A stretch of 26,523 nt of DNA, taken from JANQLU01 sp964434955. GTDB taxonomy: Bacteria > Planctomycetota > Planctomycetia > Pirellulales > Pirellulaceae. The position numbers were made by a program, and so were the translations under genes. How positions within the stretch are numbered: the first letter of the stretch is position 1; the number at the start of each line of letters is the position of its first letter. Below, in pieces: positions 16,988-25,245 of the stretch. The stretch is taken from positions 1 to 26,523 of the forward strand of contig CAYSXI010000061.1 in NCBI GenBank assembly GCA_964434955.1, written 5' to 3'. The notes beneath the pieces were generated by a model. The model was not told where the DNA came from. It worked only from the letters and a program-made list of their open reading frames with translations, and made no database searches.

Positions 16988-17263
16988 TACTTCTCCTCAG
17001 TTCAAGTCTAACCGTACATAAGTCCCGTAGGGAACTCTGTTTGGCTCGAGATGACCTGACGAAGTATTTGGGGGATCCGCCGGCCGGTGGTGCTTCCTTG
17101 CCCGCGATCTTCGAGCAATAAATTCTTCTGTTATTTGGCTGCCAAATCTCCAGCATGACAGCAGTCGGCGATTCGATCGATCAAGTCGGAGAACCCAACC
17201 CAACCGATACCATCCGACATTCTTGATTCATTTCAACGAGTGACTCAGTCGATTGGCAAAGGC

Positions 17264-17575
17264 TTACGAATTTTTCGGTTCATCGGCAACCGGTTTTGCA
17301 ACGACTTCTTTCTCGTCTGCAATCTTGGCCGCCATGGTCTTTCTCAAATGTTGATATTCGTATTCCCGCAAAGTTCCCGAGTCCCGCATTTCACTCAGTG
17401 ACGTCCAGTCGTCGGCATCTGCCGGTTCGTCCTGGTAGGCACCGCGAACACGCTGGACCACGTAGTAGGCCGTCGCGATCAGGATACACATCACCAAGAT
17501 TCCAAATATCAATTTGGAAGTTGGCTCCATGAAAATATCAACGATCGGTTGTAAGGCCGGGGAAACTTCTGACAC
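17264..17575 (-). CDS. Small membrane protein with SHOCT-like C-terminal segment
   Basis: Read from the GTG at 17573-17575 it has 103 residues; an ATG at 17528-17530 would give 88 and start just before the membrane helix. One transmembrane segment lies at about 21-43, followed by a soluble part with DWTSLSEMRDSGTLREYEYQHLRKTM (about 61-86). That helix-turn-helix pattern, with a Gly turn and an (E)YEY repeat, resembles the SHOCT class of short C-terminal domains; the match is by eye and not secure. The last 15 residues are charged and disordered. Function is unknown. It sits 276 bases upstream of clpX on the same strand. Confidence 0.6.
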   Translation of the reverse strand: MSEVSPALQPIVDIFMEPTSKLIFGILVMCILIATAYYVVQRVRGAYQDEPADADDWTSLSEMRDSGTLREYEYQHLRKTMAAKIADEKEVVAKPVADEPKNS

Positions 17576-18061
17576 GGTATTTCAAAGGGTTAAAAAACCA
17601 TTCTCGGAATCGAAAGATCAAACTGATTTTATTATATCGGTTTGAAATGCCCGAGATCAGTTTGAAGCCAATTCCCAGGAGAATTCACCCAACCCAAACT
17701 CATGTCGACAGGGAATCCCTGTGCCATCGAAAGCCAAATCGGCCACCCGATGTCCTGCGTCGATTCATCGTAGAAACCGCTATTCTCGGCAATCCCGGCC
17801 AGCTAACGCAGATTTCACACCAATTACGCCCACCGCGTTCCAAGAGTTCGGAGCTTTTCGGTTTTTTTGATTGGCGACAGTTTGCGTTTCTTTCCGCCCT
17901 TCAGCGGACATCTCATTCCTGTGGAACATTTGTCCAAAACTCCGCAAGCGAACTTTTCAGTTCAAGCCAGATATCGAGCAGTTTTGCATCGCATGGATAT
18001 TTGCCACCTGGCTAAACCGATAAGCCATTCGTACCCGTTCGCAATCTTGGTGGTGTGAATC
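17576..18061. other. Divergent intergenic region with a possible -10 element
   Basis: This 486-base region separates the leftward small membrane protein gene from the rightward 687-residue secreted protein gene, so promoters for both should lie here. On the minus strand a perfect TATAAT occurs at 17631-17636, about 55 bases before the GTG, in an AT-rich patch, but no good -35 box is at the right distance. No clear promoter was found for the rightward gene. Open frames within it look like chance. Confidence 0.35.
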
Positions 18062-20125
18062 ATGGATCACAAACAAATTCACTTTCGAATCTTGCTTGCT
18101 GGAAGTTGGACTATGACCGGCGCGATGGTCGCTTTGGTTGCCGGGATGTTCGCGCCGCTTGTCTCCGCGCAGAACCCTTCCATCCAGTCTCGCGAGATCG
18201 GAATTCAGAAAGTCCAAACCTACTTCACGAATCAGTTGAAGTTTCAGGTTCCTTTTCAAGTCACGCCGAACGGACGCGAGATTGTTGAGATTCAGATTCA
18301 TGCGTCAACGGATCAGGGCAAAAACTGGACGCTTCATTCGCGTCAAAACTTGAATCAAGGTTTTTTTCGCTACGAGTCTTCCAGTGACCAGGCCATTTGG
18401 TTCTGCATCAAGTCCATCGATCGGGATCAGCGAATCTTTCCTCCGGGCCCCAATCAACCTAGTCTCAAGATTGTTGTTGACTCCCAACGGCCGACTTTGC
18501 AAATGAAAGCCGAGTCAGACGCAGCCGGGCGCGTTGTGACGCGAATCAACGCCAGTGACTCCAATCTTGATCTCGATTCTTTGAAAATCGCCTACCGCGA
18601 ACAGGGTTCCAATGGGGCCTGGCGCGATACGGGATTCCAGCANNNNNNNNNNNNNNNNNNNNNNNNNNNNNNNNNNNNNNNNNNNNNNNNNNNNNNNNNN
18701 NNNNNNNNNNNNNNNNNNNNNNNNNNNNNNNNNNNNNNNNNNAGTCAAGGAAATGCAAGCCAAGGAAATGCAAGCCAAGGCGTATTCCAGGATCAGATTG
18801 CCTGGTGGCCGTTGACGAGTTCATCCAATCTGGAAGTCAAGGTGACCGTTCGCGATCGCGCCGGAAACCAAATGGAATCGACTCAGAATGTTGCTGTCTC
18901 GGCAAGTGGAAATCAGCTTCGCCAATCGATTACCCATCGGCCCAATCAAAATGTTAGCAATTCCGGAATGGCCGAATTGCCCAAGCAACCCTATCAAAAC
19001 GCGTCCACCTCAACGCCAGCAGGGCAGGGCGATCAATATTTTTCTGCATCTTCAAGGGTTCCCATTGGCAACCAGAATGGCTCGCTCAATCGAAGCCCCA
19101 ATCAGCCTTCGTCCATCCAGTGGGATAGCCAGCGGCAGTCGGACCACGCAACGCAAATCTCCAGTTCATCAACACATCAGCAGAACCAATTCAATCGCTC
19201 GAACGAACAGGACAAATCCAACAACTCCAATCGCGACGTTGGTTCGTCGCCTTTCCAGAATGTCGGGAATCGGAATCTCGTGGTTTCCGAAGGTTCTACC
19301 CATCCAAAAATCAGGCCCAGTTCCAGCCCGACTGCGGTGCTGCCACCCAGCAAATCGCCCCCGACGACCACTCGCTCAGCCAACTCGTTTCGCCTTCAGA
19401 ATCTGATGGATCTGGCCCGCCCGACCAATCAATCGAAATTCTTGTTGACGTATGATGTCGATGCGATTGCTCCCCAAGACATCCGGGAAGTCGGCCTTTG
19501 GATGACTCATGATGGCGGCCAGTCATGGAGAAAATGGGCGATCGACAATGACAAACAAAGCCCTTTTACCGTGACGGTTCCCAATCCTGGAATTTACGGG
19601 TTTCGAATCGTGGTCAGTAGTCGCGATGGGATCAACAGTCGAATTCCAAAAGGCGGTGAAGCTGCCGACATGTGGGTTCGCTATGACAACACGAAACCGC
19701 AGGCGAAAATCACTTCGGTTCCCTTTGGACGCGGAATCAATGCCGGCAAGCTCGTAATCAATTGGAAAGTACAAGACGAACAATTGACGCTTCGGCCAAT
19801 TTCTTTGGCCTACAGTGATCGTCCTGAAGGGCCGTGGACCGATATTGAAGTCGGGTTGCGCAACGAAGGATCCTATGTCTGGAAAGTTCCGCAGCAGGCT
19901 CCCGAGCGAATTTACATACGCCTGAAGGCGCGCGATACCGCGGGCAATGTCGCCATCAATGATCTGCCTCATCCCGTCAATGTCGCAAATCTGATTCCCC
20001 GTGGCCGAATCAAAGACATCGTTCCCCTGAATTCCGCTGGATCTGCCGATCAAAGTTCTGCCAGAGGCCAAAAACCCAAGCGTGCTCACGTTACCGGGTT
20101 CCAGTCAATCGACAATGAAAAATAA
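18062..20125 (+). CDS. Secreted protein with two copies of an Ig/fibronectin-like module, interrupted by an assembly gap
   Basis: The frame gives about 687 residues, but the gap (residues 194-227 as placed) makes the true length unknown. A signal peptide ends near LVSAQ (35). Module 1 (about 45-282) and module 2 (about 460-650) share a pattern: I/V-x-S/T-x-DxGxxW, a strand, D-R or R-D, IVVD or VRYDNT with a following Pro, then a strand with (L)xIAY/LAY and GxWxDxx, ending in RDxAGN. This is an internal duplication of beta-sandwich-like repeats. Between them lies a Ser/Gln/Asn/Pro-rich linker (about 283-455). Module 1 is broken by a pentapeptide repeat (SQGNA) at the gap. No enzymatic motif is seen, and a surface or adhesive role is a guess. 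The start is ATG 18062. Confidence 0.72.
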   Translation: MDHKQIHFRILLAGSWTMTGAMVALVAGMFAPLVSAQNPSIQSREIGIQKVQTYFTNQLKFQVPFQVTPNGREIVEIQIHASTDQGKNWTLHSRQNLNQGFFRYESSSDQAIWFCIKSIDRDQRIFPPGPNQPSLKIVVDSQRPTLQMKAESDAAGRVVTRINASDSNLDLDSLKIAYREQGSNGAWRDTGFQXXXXXXXXXXXXXXXXXXXXXXXXXXXXXXXXXXSQGNASQGNASQGVFQDQIAWWPLTSSSNLEVKVTVRDRAGNQMESTQNVAVSASGNQLRQSITHRPNQNVSNSGMAELPKQPYQNASTSTPAGQGDQYFSASSRVPIGNQNGSLNRSPNQPSSIQWDSQRQSDHATQISSSSTHQQNQFNRSNEQDKSNNSNRDVGSSPFQNVGNRNLVVSEGSTHPKIRPSSSPTAVLPPSKSPPTTTRSANSFRLQNLMDLARPTNQSKFLLTYDVDAIAPQDIREVGLWMTHDGGQSWRKWAIDNDKQSPFTVTVPNPGIYGFRIVVSSRDGINSRIPKGGEAADMWVRYDNTKPQAKITSVPFGRGINAGKLVINWKVQDEQLTLRPISLAYSDRPEGPWTDIEVGLRNEGSYVWKVPQQAPERIYIRLKARDTAGNVAINDLPHPVNVANLIPRGRIKDIVPLNSAGSADQSSARGQKPKRAHVTGFQSIDNEK
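18643..18742. other. Assembly gap of exactly 100 N
   Basis: Bases 18643-18742 are all N, a standard placeholder length, so the true gap size is unknown. The gene reads in the same frame on both sides, which requires the real gap length to leave a remainder of one when divided by three. Confidence 0.99.
18743..18781 (+). repeat. 15-bp tandem repeat at the gap edge (SQGNA)
   Basis: Units at 18743-18757 and 18758-18772 (AGYCAAGGAAATGCA) differ by one base, and a third partial unit runs to 18781. They encode SQGNA, SQGNA, SQG. The array begins exactly at the gap, so more copies are probably hidden in it. Confidence 0.85.
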
Positions 20126-20446
20126 CCAATGGCTGACGGGCGGCTCGACTGGCGGGGCAATTGCCGGGCCTGATTGGCACGCCTGGAAGCGAAGTCTCGG
20201 CTTGAGATTGCAACGCGTTTCCAGCTGAACCGAAACCTGAGTCTCTTGGTCGGTCGCGCGCGTTCGAGGACATCTTTTCAGCCAATCATCCGAAAACGGA
20301 TTGATCATCGAACACTAAATTTCGATTGCGCGGTTTTTGGCCAAATTATTGGAATTGTTCGAAACAAACATCCAAGCGACGGGTGTATATTGCGAAGAGC
20401 GGCCTGCATGTTTTAATCGCGAATTTTATTTGAAGGGGGAATTCGC
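20126..20446. other. Intergenic region between two rightward secreted-protein genes
   Basis: These 321 bases contain no credible gene; an 80-codon open frame has no protein features. A TATATT at 20386-20391 upstream of the next gene lacks a good -35 partner. No strong terminator was seen after the preceding gene. Confidence 0.3.
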
Positions 20447-22450
20447 ATGTGGCGAAAGAAGTGCGCAGATAGCAGCAGGAATTCTTCGGTCATTCAGGAC
20501 GGGGCGACTTCGCTCCATGTTTCCGAGCCTCAATTAGAGCGGACCCCGATTTCCCTTCGGGAAACAAGTGCTCCCGGACCGATTCGCCGTTTCCCATTCG
20601 CGCGATCCAATTCTTTCCGTGGTTCGCAAATCGGCCAGGTGGTTGCCTTGGCTTTGATGGCGGCGCTTTGCGTTTTTGCAACGGAGTTGCAAGCGGAAAA
20701 CCACGAGGGCGCAAGCAGCCACGAGGGCGCGAGCAGCCACGAGGGCGCGAACAGCCACGGGGGCGCGAACCGCCAGGAAGATCGATCGGCTCGTTTGTTT
20801 CCCGAATCAACAATCGTCCATTTGGAGGTTGGGAGTCCGGCCGGCTTAATCGAAACGATCTTGAATCATCCGCTTCGGAAATCGATTGAAGAAATCGAAG
20901 ACGTCAAGACCGCGTTAAACTCCCACGAGTTCAAACAACTCAACGTGGGACGACGCGTCCTCGAAATGCAACTTGAGATGAAGTGGGAAGAAGCGGTTGG
21001 CGTTTTGACCCACGATGGACTTGAGTTGGCGTTTGATCCAAAGACTGAAGGTGTGGCGATGGTTGCTCACGCCAAGGACAAGAAGTCGCTCAATGAGCTT
21101 GTTGATAAGTTGCTCGAGTTGGCCAATGAAAGCGAAAAGTTATTCAAGTTCAAGCTTCCGATCAAGGAATCGAAATACCGATCCGTTCGAGCGTTTGAAA
21201 TTGGCGAAGTCGTCATTGGCGTGATGGATAACAAGTTGGTGGCATCCAACAAGAAAGATCTCGCGAAGGACATTGCCGACCGATACCTGGACAAAAGTAG
21301 TAAGTCGCTCGCGTCGCGGGAGCATTTTCGGCAATCGCAGAAACTGTTGAAGGGCGATGCGGCTGCTCGGCTTTATGTCGACCTGGAGGTGCTTCGCAAT
21401 ATTCCGGACTTGAAAGAACTGTTTGGCGAGAAAACGGAAAACATCGGTGTCGAGTTTTTGATCGGCGGTCTTCAAAGTAATCTTCGCAACGCGGATTTCG
21501 CGGTGGCGCGTTTGGAGCTAAACGATTCCAATATCGCGGTTCGTGCAGCGACTCCCCATCAAAACGACTGGGTGTCAAAGCCACGCGATTTCTTTTTCGG
21601 CGAACAAGGAAAAGGAGAGGCCCCCAAACTTCTGATTCCCGAAAAAAGCCTTTTTAACATCACGACTTACCGCGACATCGGCCAGCTTTGGTTGTCCAAG
21701 GAAGACTTGTTTGAAGAGGCCCACATCGCGGAATTGGCACAAGTCGACAGTCAGTTTTCGACCATTTTTTCCGGGCTCGATTTTGGTGAGGAAATCCTGG
21801 GTGCTGCCAAGCCTGGCATTCAGATCGTTGGTGCCCTCCAGGACTTTGCCGCGATCAAAACTCCCAAGCCCGATATCAAGCTGCCTTCATTTGCGATGAT
21901 TTTCCAGTTAAAAGAGCCGCAGAAGATCCAGCAGCGTTTCAAAGTTGGATTTCAAAGCGTGATTGGGTTTGCCAACATCGCGTTGGCGCAGGAGGGGCAA
22001 CCACAACTGGACATCGAGACCGACCGCTTCAAAGACGGAAGGCTCGTAACGACTTCTTACATGGTCGAAGACACACGAAAAGACGAAGGGCTAATCAATT
22101 ACAATTTCTCGCCGACGATTGCTTTTGTCGGTGACCACTTCATTGTTTCCAGTACGGAATCACTCGCCCGCGAATTGGTCGAACTTGCTCGCAAAGGTGG
22201 AACGGCAACGGGGAAGGGCATGAATACTTTGGCGACGGTCGATGGCACAGCGTTAAACAAGATTCTTTCCGCAAACCGGGAGTCGCTGATTGCTCAAAAC
22301 ATGTTGGAGGAAGGATCGACTCGCGAGGAGTCGGAGAAGCAAATCGATCAGTTCTTGAATTACGCCAAGTACGCAAAAGATGCTTCGTTGAAGTTTGAAA
22401 ATCACCAAGACAGTTTGCAGCTGAATTTGGAATTGAACTTCGCCAAGTGA
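20447..22450 (+). CDS. Large secreted protein of unknown function with N-terminal HEGASS repeats
   Basis: The 667-residue protein starts at ATG 20447, which has a clear AAGGGGGA Shine-Dalgarno site about 6 bases upstream. The hydrophobic core of a signal peptide comes late (about 63-79), with a cleavage site near LQA (81-83), leaving an unusually long, Arg-containing n-region. Directly after cleavage are four copies of a six-residue repeat (HEGASS, HEGASS, HEGANS, HGGANR). The rest (about 100-667) is a mixed helix/strand region rich in Lys, Glu and Leu, with repeats of a pattern such as VIGVMDNKLVASNKKDLAKDI and AFVGDHFIVSSTESLARELV, resembling DUF3352-like exported proteins of planctomycetes; that likeness is by eye. 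It is followed closely by the DUF1800 and DUF1501 genes. Confidence 0.68.
   Translation: MWRKKCADSSRNSSVIQDGATSLHVSEPQLERTPISLRETSAPGPIRRFPFARSNSFRGSQIGQVVALALMAALCVFATELQAENHEGASSHEGASSHEGANSHGGANRQEDRSARLFPESTIVHLEVGSPAGLIETILNHPLRKSIEEIEDVKTALNSHEFKQLNVGRRVLEMQLEMKWEEAVGVLTHDGLELAFDPKTEGVAMVAHAKDKKSLNELVDKLLELANESEKLFKFKLPIKESKYRSVRAFEIGEVVIGVMDNKLVASNKKDLAKDIADRYLDKSSKSLASREHFRQSQKLLKGDAAARLYVDLEVLRNIPDLKELFGEKTENIGVEFLIGGLQSNLRNADFAVARLELNDSNIAVRAATPHQNDWVSKPRDFFFGEQGKGEAPKLLIPEKSLFNITTYRDIGQLWLSKEDLFEEAHIAELAQVDSQFSTIFSGLDFGEEILGAAKPGIQIVGALQDFAAIKTPKPDIKLPSFAMIFQLKEPQKIQQRFKVGFQSVIGFANIALAQEGQPQLDIETDRFKDGRLVTTSYMVEDTRKDEGLINYNFSPTIAFVGDHFIVSSTESLARELVELARKGGTATGKGMNTLATVDGTALNKILSANRESLIAQNMLEEGSTREESEKQIDQFLNYAKYAKDASLKFENHQDSLQLNLELNFAK
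20702..20773 (+). repeat. Four 18-bp tandem repeats encoding HEGASS-type hexapeptides
   Basis: Units at 20702-20719, 20720-20737, 20738-20755 and 20756-20773 (CACGAGGGCGCGAGCAGC and close variants) keep the reading frame. They sit right after the predicted signal peptide cleavage site. Confidence 0.93.
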
Positions 22451-22494
22451 ATTGTCTCGACGCTCGGATTTTGGGAAGGACGAAAGGGCTGACA

Positions 22495-23844
22495 ATGAAT
22501 TTTCACGCAGCAGAAAAAGCCTGGCAGACTTATCGCGGTGAATGGACGGCCAAGCAGGTTGCTCATCTTTATCGGCGCGCCGGGTTTGCGGCATCGCCTT
22601 CCCAACTTGCCGAAGGCGAAAAACAGTCGGCAGAAAAATGCGTTGACGCCTTGTTTCAGGTCGAGGAAGACCAGGCCAAGCAGTTCGAAAAACAGATGAA
22701 GACGATGGGCGCGACGATCCTCGCTTCCCGGGCCACTCGAAGCCTCTCGGCGTGGTGGTTGTATCGAATGCGATACACGCCGGATCAGTTGCTCGAAAAG
22801 ACCTGTCTGTTTTGGCACGGACACTTTGCGACAAGTGCCGAAAAAGTCGACGACCCGCAGTCGATGTTAAACCAGAATCGAATCTTGCGCGACGGATCGC
22901 TGGGCAAGTTTGAGCCTCTGGTTCAACAGATTGCGACGGATCCAGCGATGCTGATCTATCTGGATTCGACCGACAATCGAAAAACACGCCCCAACGAGAA
23001 CTTCGCCCGAGAGTTGATGGAGCTGTTTTGTTTGGAGACAGGCAACTACAGCGAAAAAGATATCAAGGAACTGTCTCGTTGCTTTACGGGTTGGGAAGTG
23101 CGCCGAAAACGATTCCGTTTTAATCCTTATCAACATGATGAGGGCACCAAGACATTCCTGGGATCCAGCGGCAAATACGATGGGAAGAAAGCCATTCAAG
23201 TCGTCCTGGAACAGGAGGCGGCGCCTCGTTTCCTTGCGAAGAAGCTTTATCGATACTTTGTGGCGGATGAGCCGCTTCCCGAGAAAACGTTGTTGGAGCC
23301 CCTCGCACGACAGCTTCGGCAGACCGACTTTGACATTGGCAAGTGCATTCGCACGATCCTCTGCAGCAATTACTTTTACAGCAACAAGGCTTACGCGCGA
23401 AAAATCAAGTCGCCAATCGAGTTCGCCCTGGGCTTGATGAGAGGGCTGAACGCGTCTGCGAATTTGCAGCAGTTGGCGGATCGTCTGGAACAGCTTGGGC
23501 AGATTCCGTTCTATCCTCCAAACGTCAAAGGTTGGGACGGTGGTCGAACCTGGATCAATTCTTCGACTTTGTTGGGGCGGGCGAATCTGGTTCGCGATTT
23601 GGTCCACGGGAGCAATACAAAATGGCGAGACGGCGATTTGGCTCGTTGGCTTTCAAAAAACGATATGCGAGACGAAAAATCAGCGGTCGAGTTTATCTTG
23701 AAAGTCTTCGTGGCGACGGAGATTCCTTCCGCGGCGAAAGCCAAGCTGGTTCGACTGGCAAAAGACCAGGGAATCAAAACGCACTCAAGTGTTGCCGACC
23801 TGGTCCACGCGATCAGTCTTTTGCCAGAATTTCAGTTGGGATAA
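22495..23844 (+). CDS. DUF1800 family protein
   Basis: From the ATG at 22495 it has 449 residues. A GTG at 22447 overlapping the previous stop would add 16 unconserved residues; the ATG is preferred because of AAGGACGAAAGG upstream and because the protein then begins AAEKAWQTYRGEWTAKQVAHLYRRAGF, as is usual in the family. Family landmarks: LLEKTCLFWHGHFATS (99-114), RPNENFARELMELF (165-178), FTGW (197-200), and near the C-terminus FYPPNVKGWDGGRTWINSSTLLGRANL. The function of DUF1800 is not established. In planctomycetes and others it is almost always paired with DUF1501, as here, 43 bases apart. No signal peptide is evident at this start. Confidence 0.87.
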   Translation: MNFHAAEKAWQTYRGEWTAKQVAHLYRRAGFAASPSQLAEGEKQSAEKCVDALFQVEEDQAKQFEKQMKTMGATILASRATRSLSAWWLYRMRYTPDQLLEKTCLFWHGHFATSAEKVDDPQSMLNQNRILRDGSLGKFEPLVQQIATDPAMLIYLDSTDNRKTRPNENFARELMELFCLETGNYSEKDIKELSRCFTGWEVRRKRFRFNPYQHDEGTKTFLGSSGKYDGKKAIQVVLEQEAAPRFLAKKLYRYFVADEPLPEKTLLEPLARQLRQTDFDIGKCIRTILCSNYFYSNKAYARKIKSPIEFALGLMRGLNASANLQQLADRLEQLGQIPFYPPNVKGWDGGRTWINSSTLLGRANLVRDLVHGSNTKWRDGDLARWLSKNDMRDEKSAVEFILKVFVATEIPSAAKAKLVRLAKDQGIKTHSSVADLVHAISLLPEFQLG

Positions 23845-23876
23845 ACAGACGACACTCGATCTTCAACCGATCAACC

Positions 23877-23880
23877 GGAG
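23877..23880 (+). promoter_or_regulatory. Shine-Dalgarno site that sets the DUF1501 start
   Basis: GGAG here is 7 bases from the ATG at 23888 but only 1 base from the ATG at 23882, so the second start is favoured. Confidence 0.55.
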
Positions 23881-23887
23881 CATGATA

Positions 23888-25111
23888 ATGACCACTCGAA
23901 GACAGTTTTTGTCCGCGGCAGTCGGCTCAACCGCATTGGTAGGAACCGCCGCGGGGGTTCCCGATTTTCTGTTTGCCGCTTGCGACCCCGAAGTGGCAAA
24001 GAAATCGGATCGAATTCTTGTCGTTATCCAATTGTCGGGCGGCAATGATGGAATCAACACCGTGATTCCCTACGCGGATGACAACTATTACAAGAATCGA
24101 TTTACGCTTGCCATTGGCAAAGAACAGGTTTTGAAGGTCGACGATCACTGTGGCTTTCATCCGAGCATGACCGGCTTTTCAGAGTTGCTCGAGGACTCGC
24201 GGCTGGCCGTGATCAATGGTGTCGGTTATCCCAATCCCAATCGCTCGCATTTTGATTCGATGGATTTATGGCATACCGCCCACAACCGCGGGCAACAGAC
24301 ACCAACGGGTTGGCTGGGGCGATACTTTGATTTGAATCCAAAGTCGACTGGGACCGATGTCCCGGGGATTCATTTTGGTGCCGAGAAACAGCCGCTGGCG
24401 CTGGCTGCCGAAAAAACTCAGATCCCGACACTTCGCAATCTTGATGACTTTCGATTGCGGATGGGGGGCCGTGAGAAGCTGAAAGCCCTGATCAAGCAAA
24501 ATGTTCAGACAAAACGTTCGAGCGAAAATGAACTCTTGACCTTCGTTCAGTCGAACACGATTTCAGCCATTCAAACCAGTTCCCGCGTCGAACAGGTCTT
24601 GGGCAAATACAAATCCAAAGTCCAATATCCCCAAACAGGATTGGGGCGAAAGCTGGCCACCGTCGCCCAATTGATCGGGTCGGATCTCAAGACCAACGTC
24701 TACTACGTTACGTTGGATGGATTTGATACGCATTCCAATCAGGCACAAGCGCATAGCGGACTGTTGAGTCAGCTGAGCGGCGCGCTGAAAACCTTCATGG
24801 ATGATTTGAAGGAACAAGGAAACGACAAAAGAACTTTGGCGTTTGTGTTTTCAGAATTTGGACGAAGGGTCCGAGAGAATGCGAGCGCCGGAACCGATCA
24901 CGGTGCCGCCGCACCCGCCTTCCTGGCGGGGGGATCCATCAACAGTGGAACGTTTGGAAAGTATCCAAGTTTGACCGACTTGCTCGAGGATGACTTGAAG
25001 CATAACGTCGACTACCGCCAAATCTACGCGACAATTTTGGAGAAATGGTTCGCGACCGACAGCAAGAAAGTACTTGGCAAAAAGTTTGCCTCGATGGACC
25101 TGTTTGGTTAA
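23888..25111 (+). CDS. DUF1501 family exported protein (Tat signal)
   Basis: From the ATG at 23888 it has 407 residues; the frame extends further upstream into the DUF1800 gene but without support. The N-terminus TTRRQFLSAAVGSTALVG is a twin-arginine (RRxFL) signal, so the folded protein is probably exported by Tat, perhaps with a bound metal. Family landmarks: ILVVIQLSGGNDGINTVIPY (43-62), HPSMTGFSEL (91-100), DTHSNQAQAHSGLLSQLSGAL, FSEFGRRVRENASAGTDHGAAAPAFLAGG. The fold is thought to be related to sulfatases and alkaline phosphatases, and the family has no established reaction. It follows DUF1800 closely and is probably co-transcribed with it. Confidence 0.9.
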   Translation: MTTRRQFLSAAVGSTALVGTAAGVPDFLFAACDPEVAKKSDRILVVIQLSGGNDGINTVIPYADDNYYKNRFTLAIGKEQVLKVDDHCGFHPSMTGFSELLEDSRLAVINGVGYPNPNRSHFDSMDLWHTAHNRGQQTPTGWLGRYFDLNPKSTGTDVPGIHFGAEKQPLALAAEKTQIPTLRNLDDFRLRMGGREKLKALIKQNVQTKRSSENELLTFVQSNTISAIQTSSRVEQVLGKYKSKVQYPQTGLGRKLATVAQLIGSDLKTNVYYVTLDGFDTHSNQAQAHSGLLSQLSGALKTFMDDLKEQGNDKRTLAFVFSEFGRRVRENASAGTDHGAAAPAFLAGGSINSGTFGKYPSLTDLLEDDLKHNVDYRQIYATILEKWFATDSKKVLGKKFASMDLFG

Positions 25112-25165
25112 AGCCGAGAAGGGTTAACAGGTAACGGTTGCTACGAACGCGGGCATTCAAAATCT

Positions 25166-25196
25166 GCCGCGCCCATTTTCGGCCGCGCTCATTTTC
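25166..25196. repeat. Imperfect 16-bp direct repeat
   Basis: GCCGCGCCCATTTTC (25166-25180) is followed after one base by GCCGCGCTCATTTTC (25182-25196), one mismatch, in the convergent gap between the DUF1501 gene and pdxA. Confidence 0.7.
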
Positions 25197-25245
25197 TGTC
25201 TCGAATGATTTCCAAAGAGTGGCATTGCCAGAAGGCGACTTGATC

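Noticed and set aside
17647..18015. 122-codon open frame in the divergent region
   Set aside because: The composition looks random (Pro, Arg, Ser, His), there is no Shine-Dalgarno site, and it lies where promoters are expected.
20386..20391. TATATT as a -10 box for the 667-residue protein gene
   Set aside because: No acceptable -35 sequence at 16-18 bases and no extended -10 TG at the right place.
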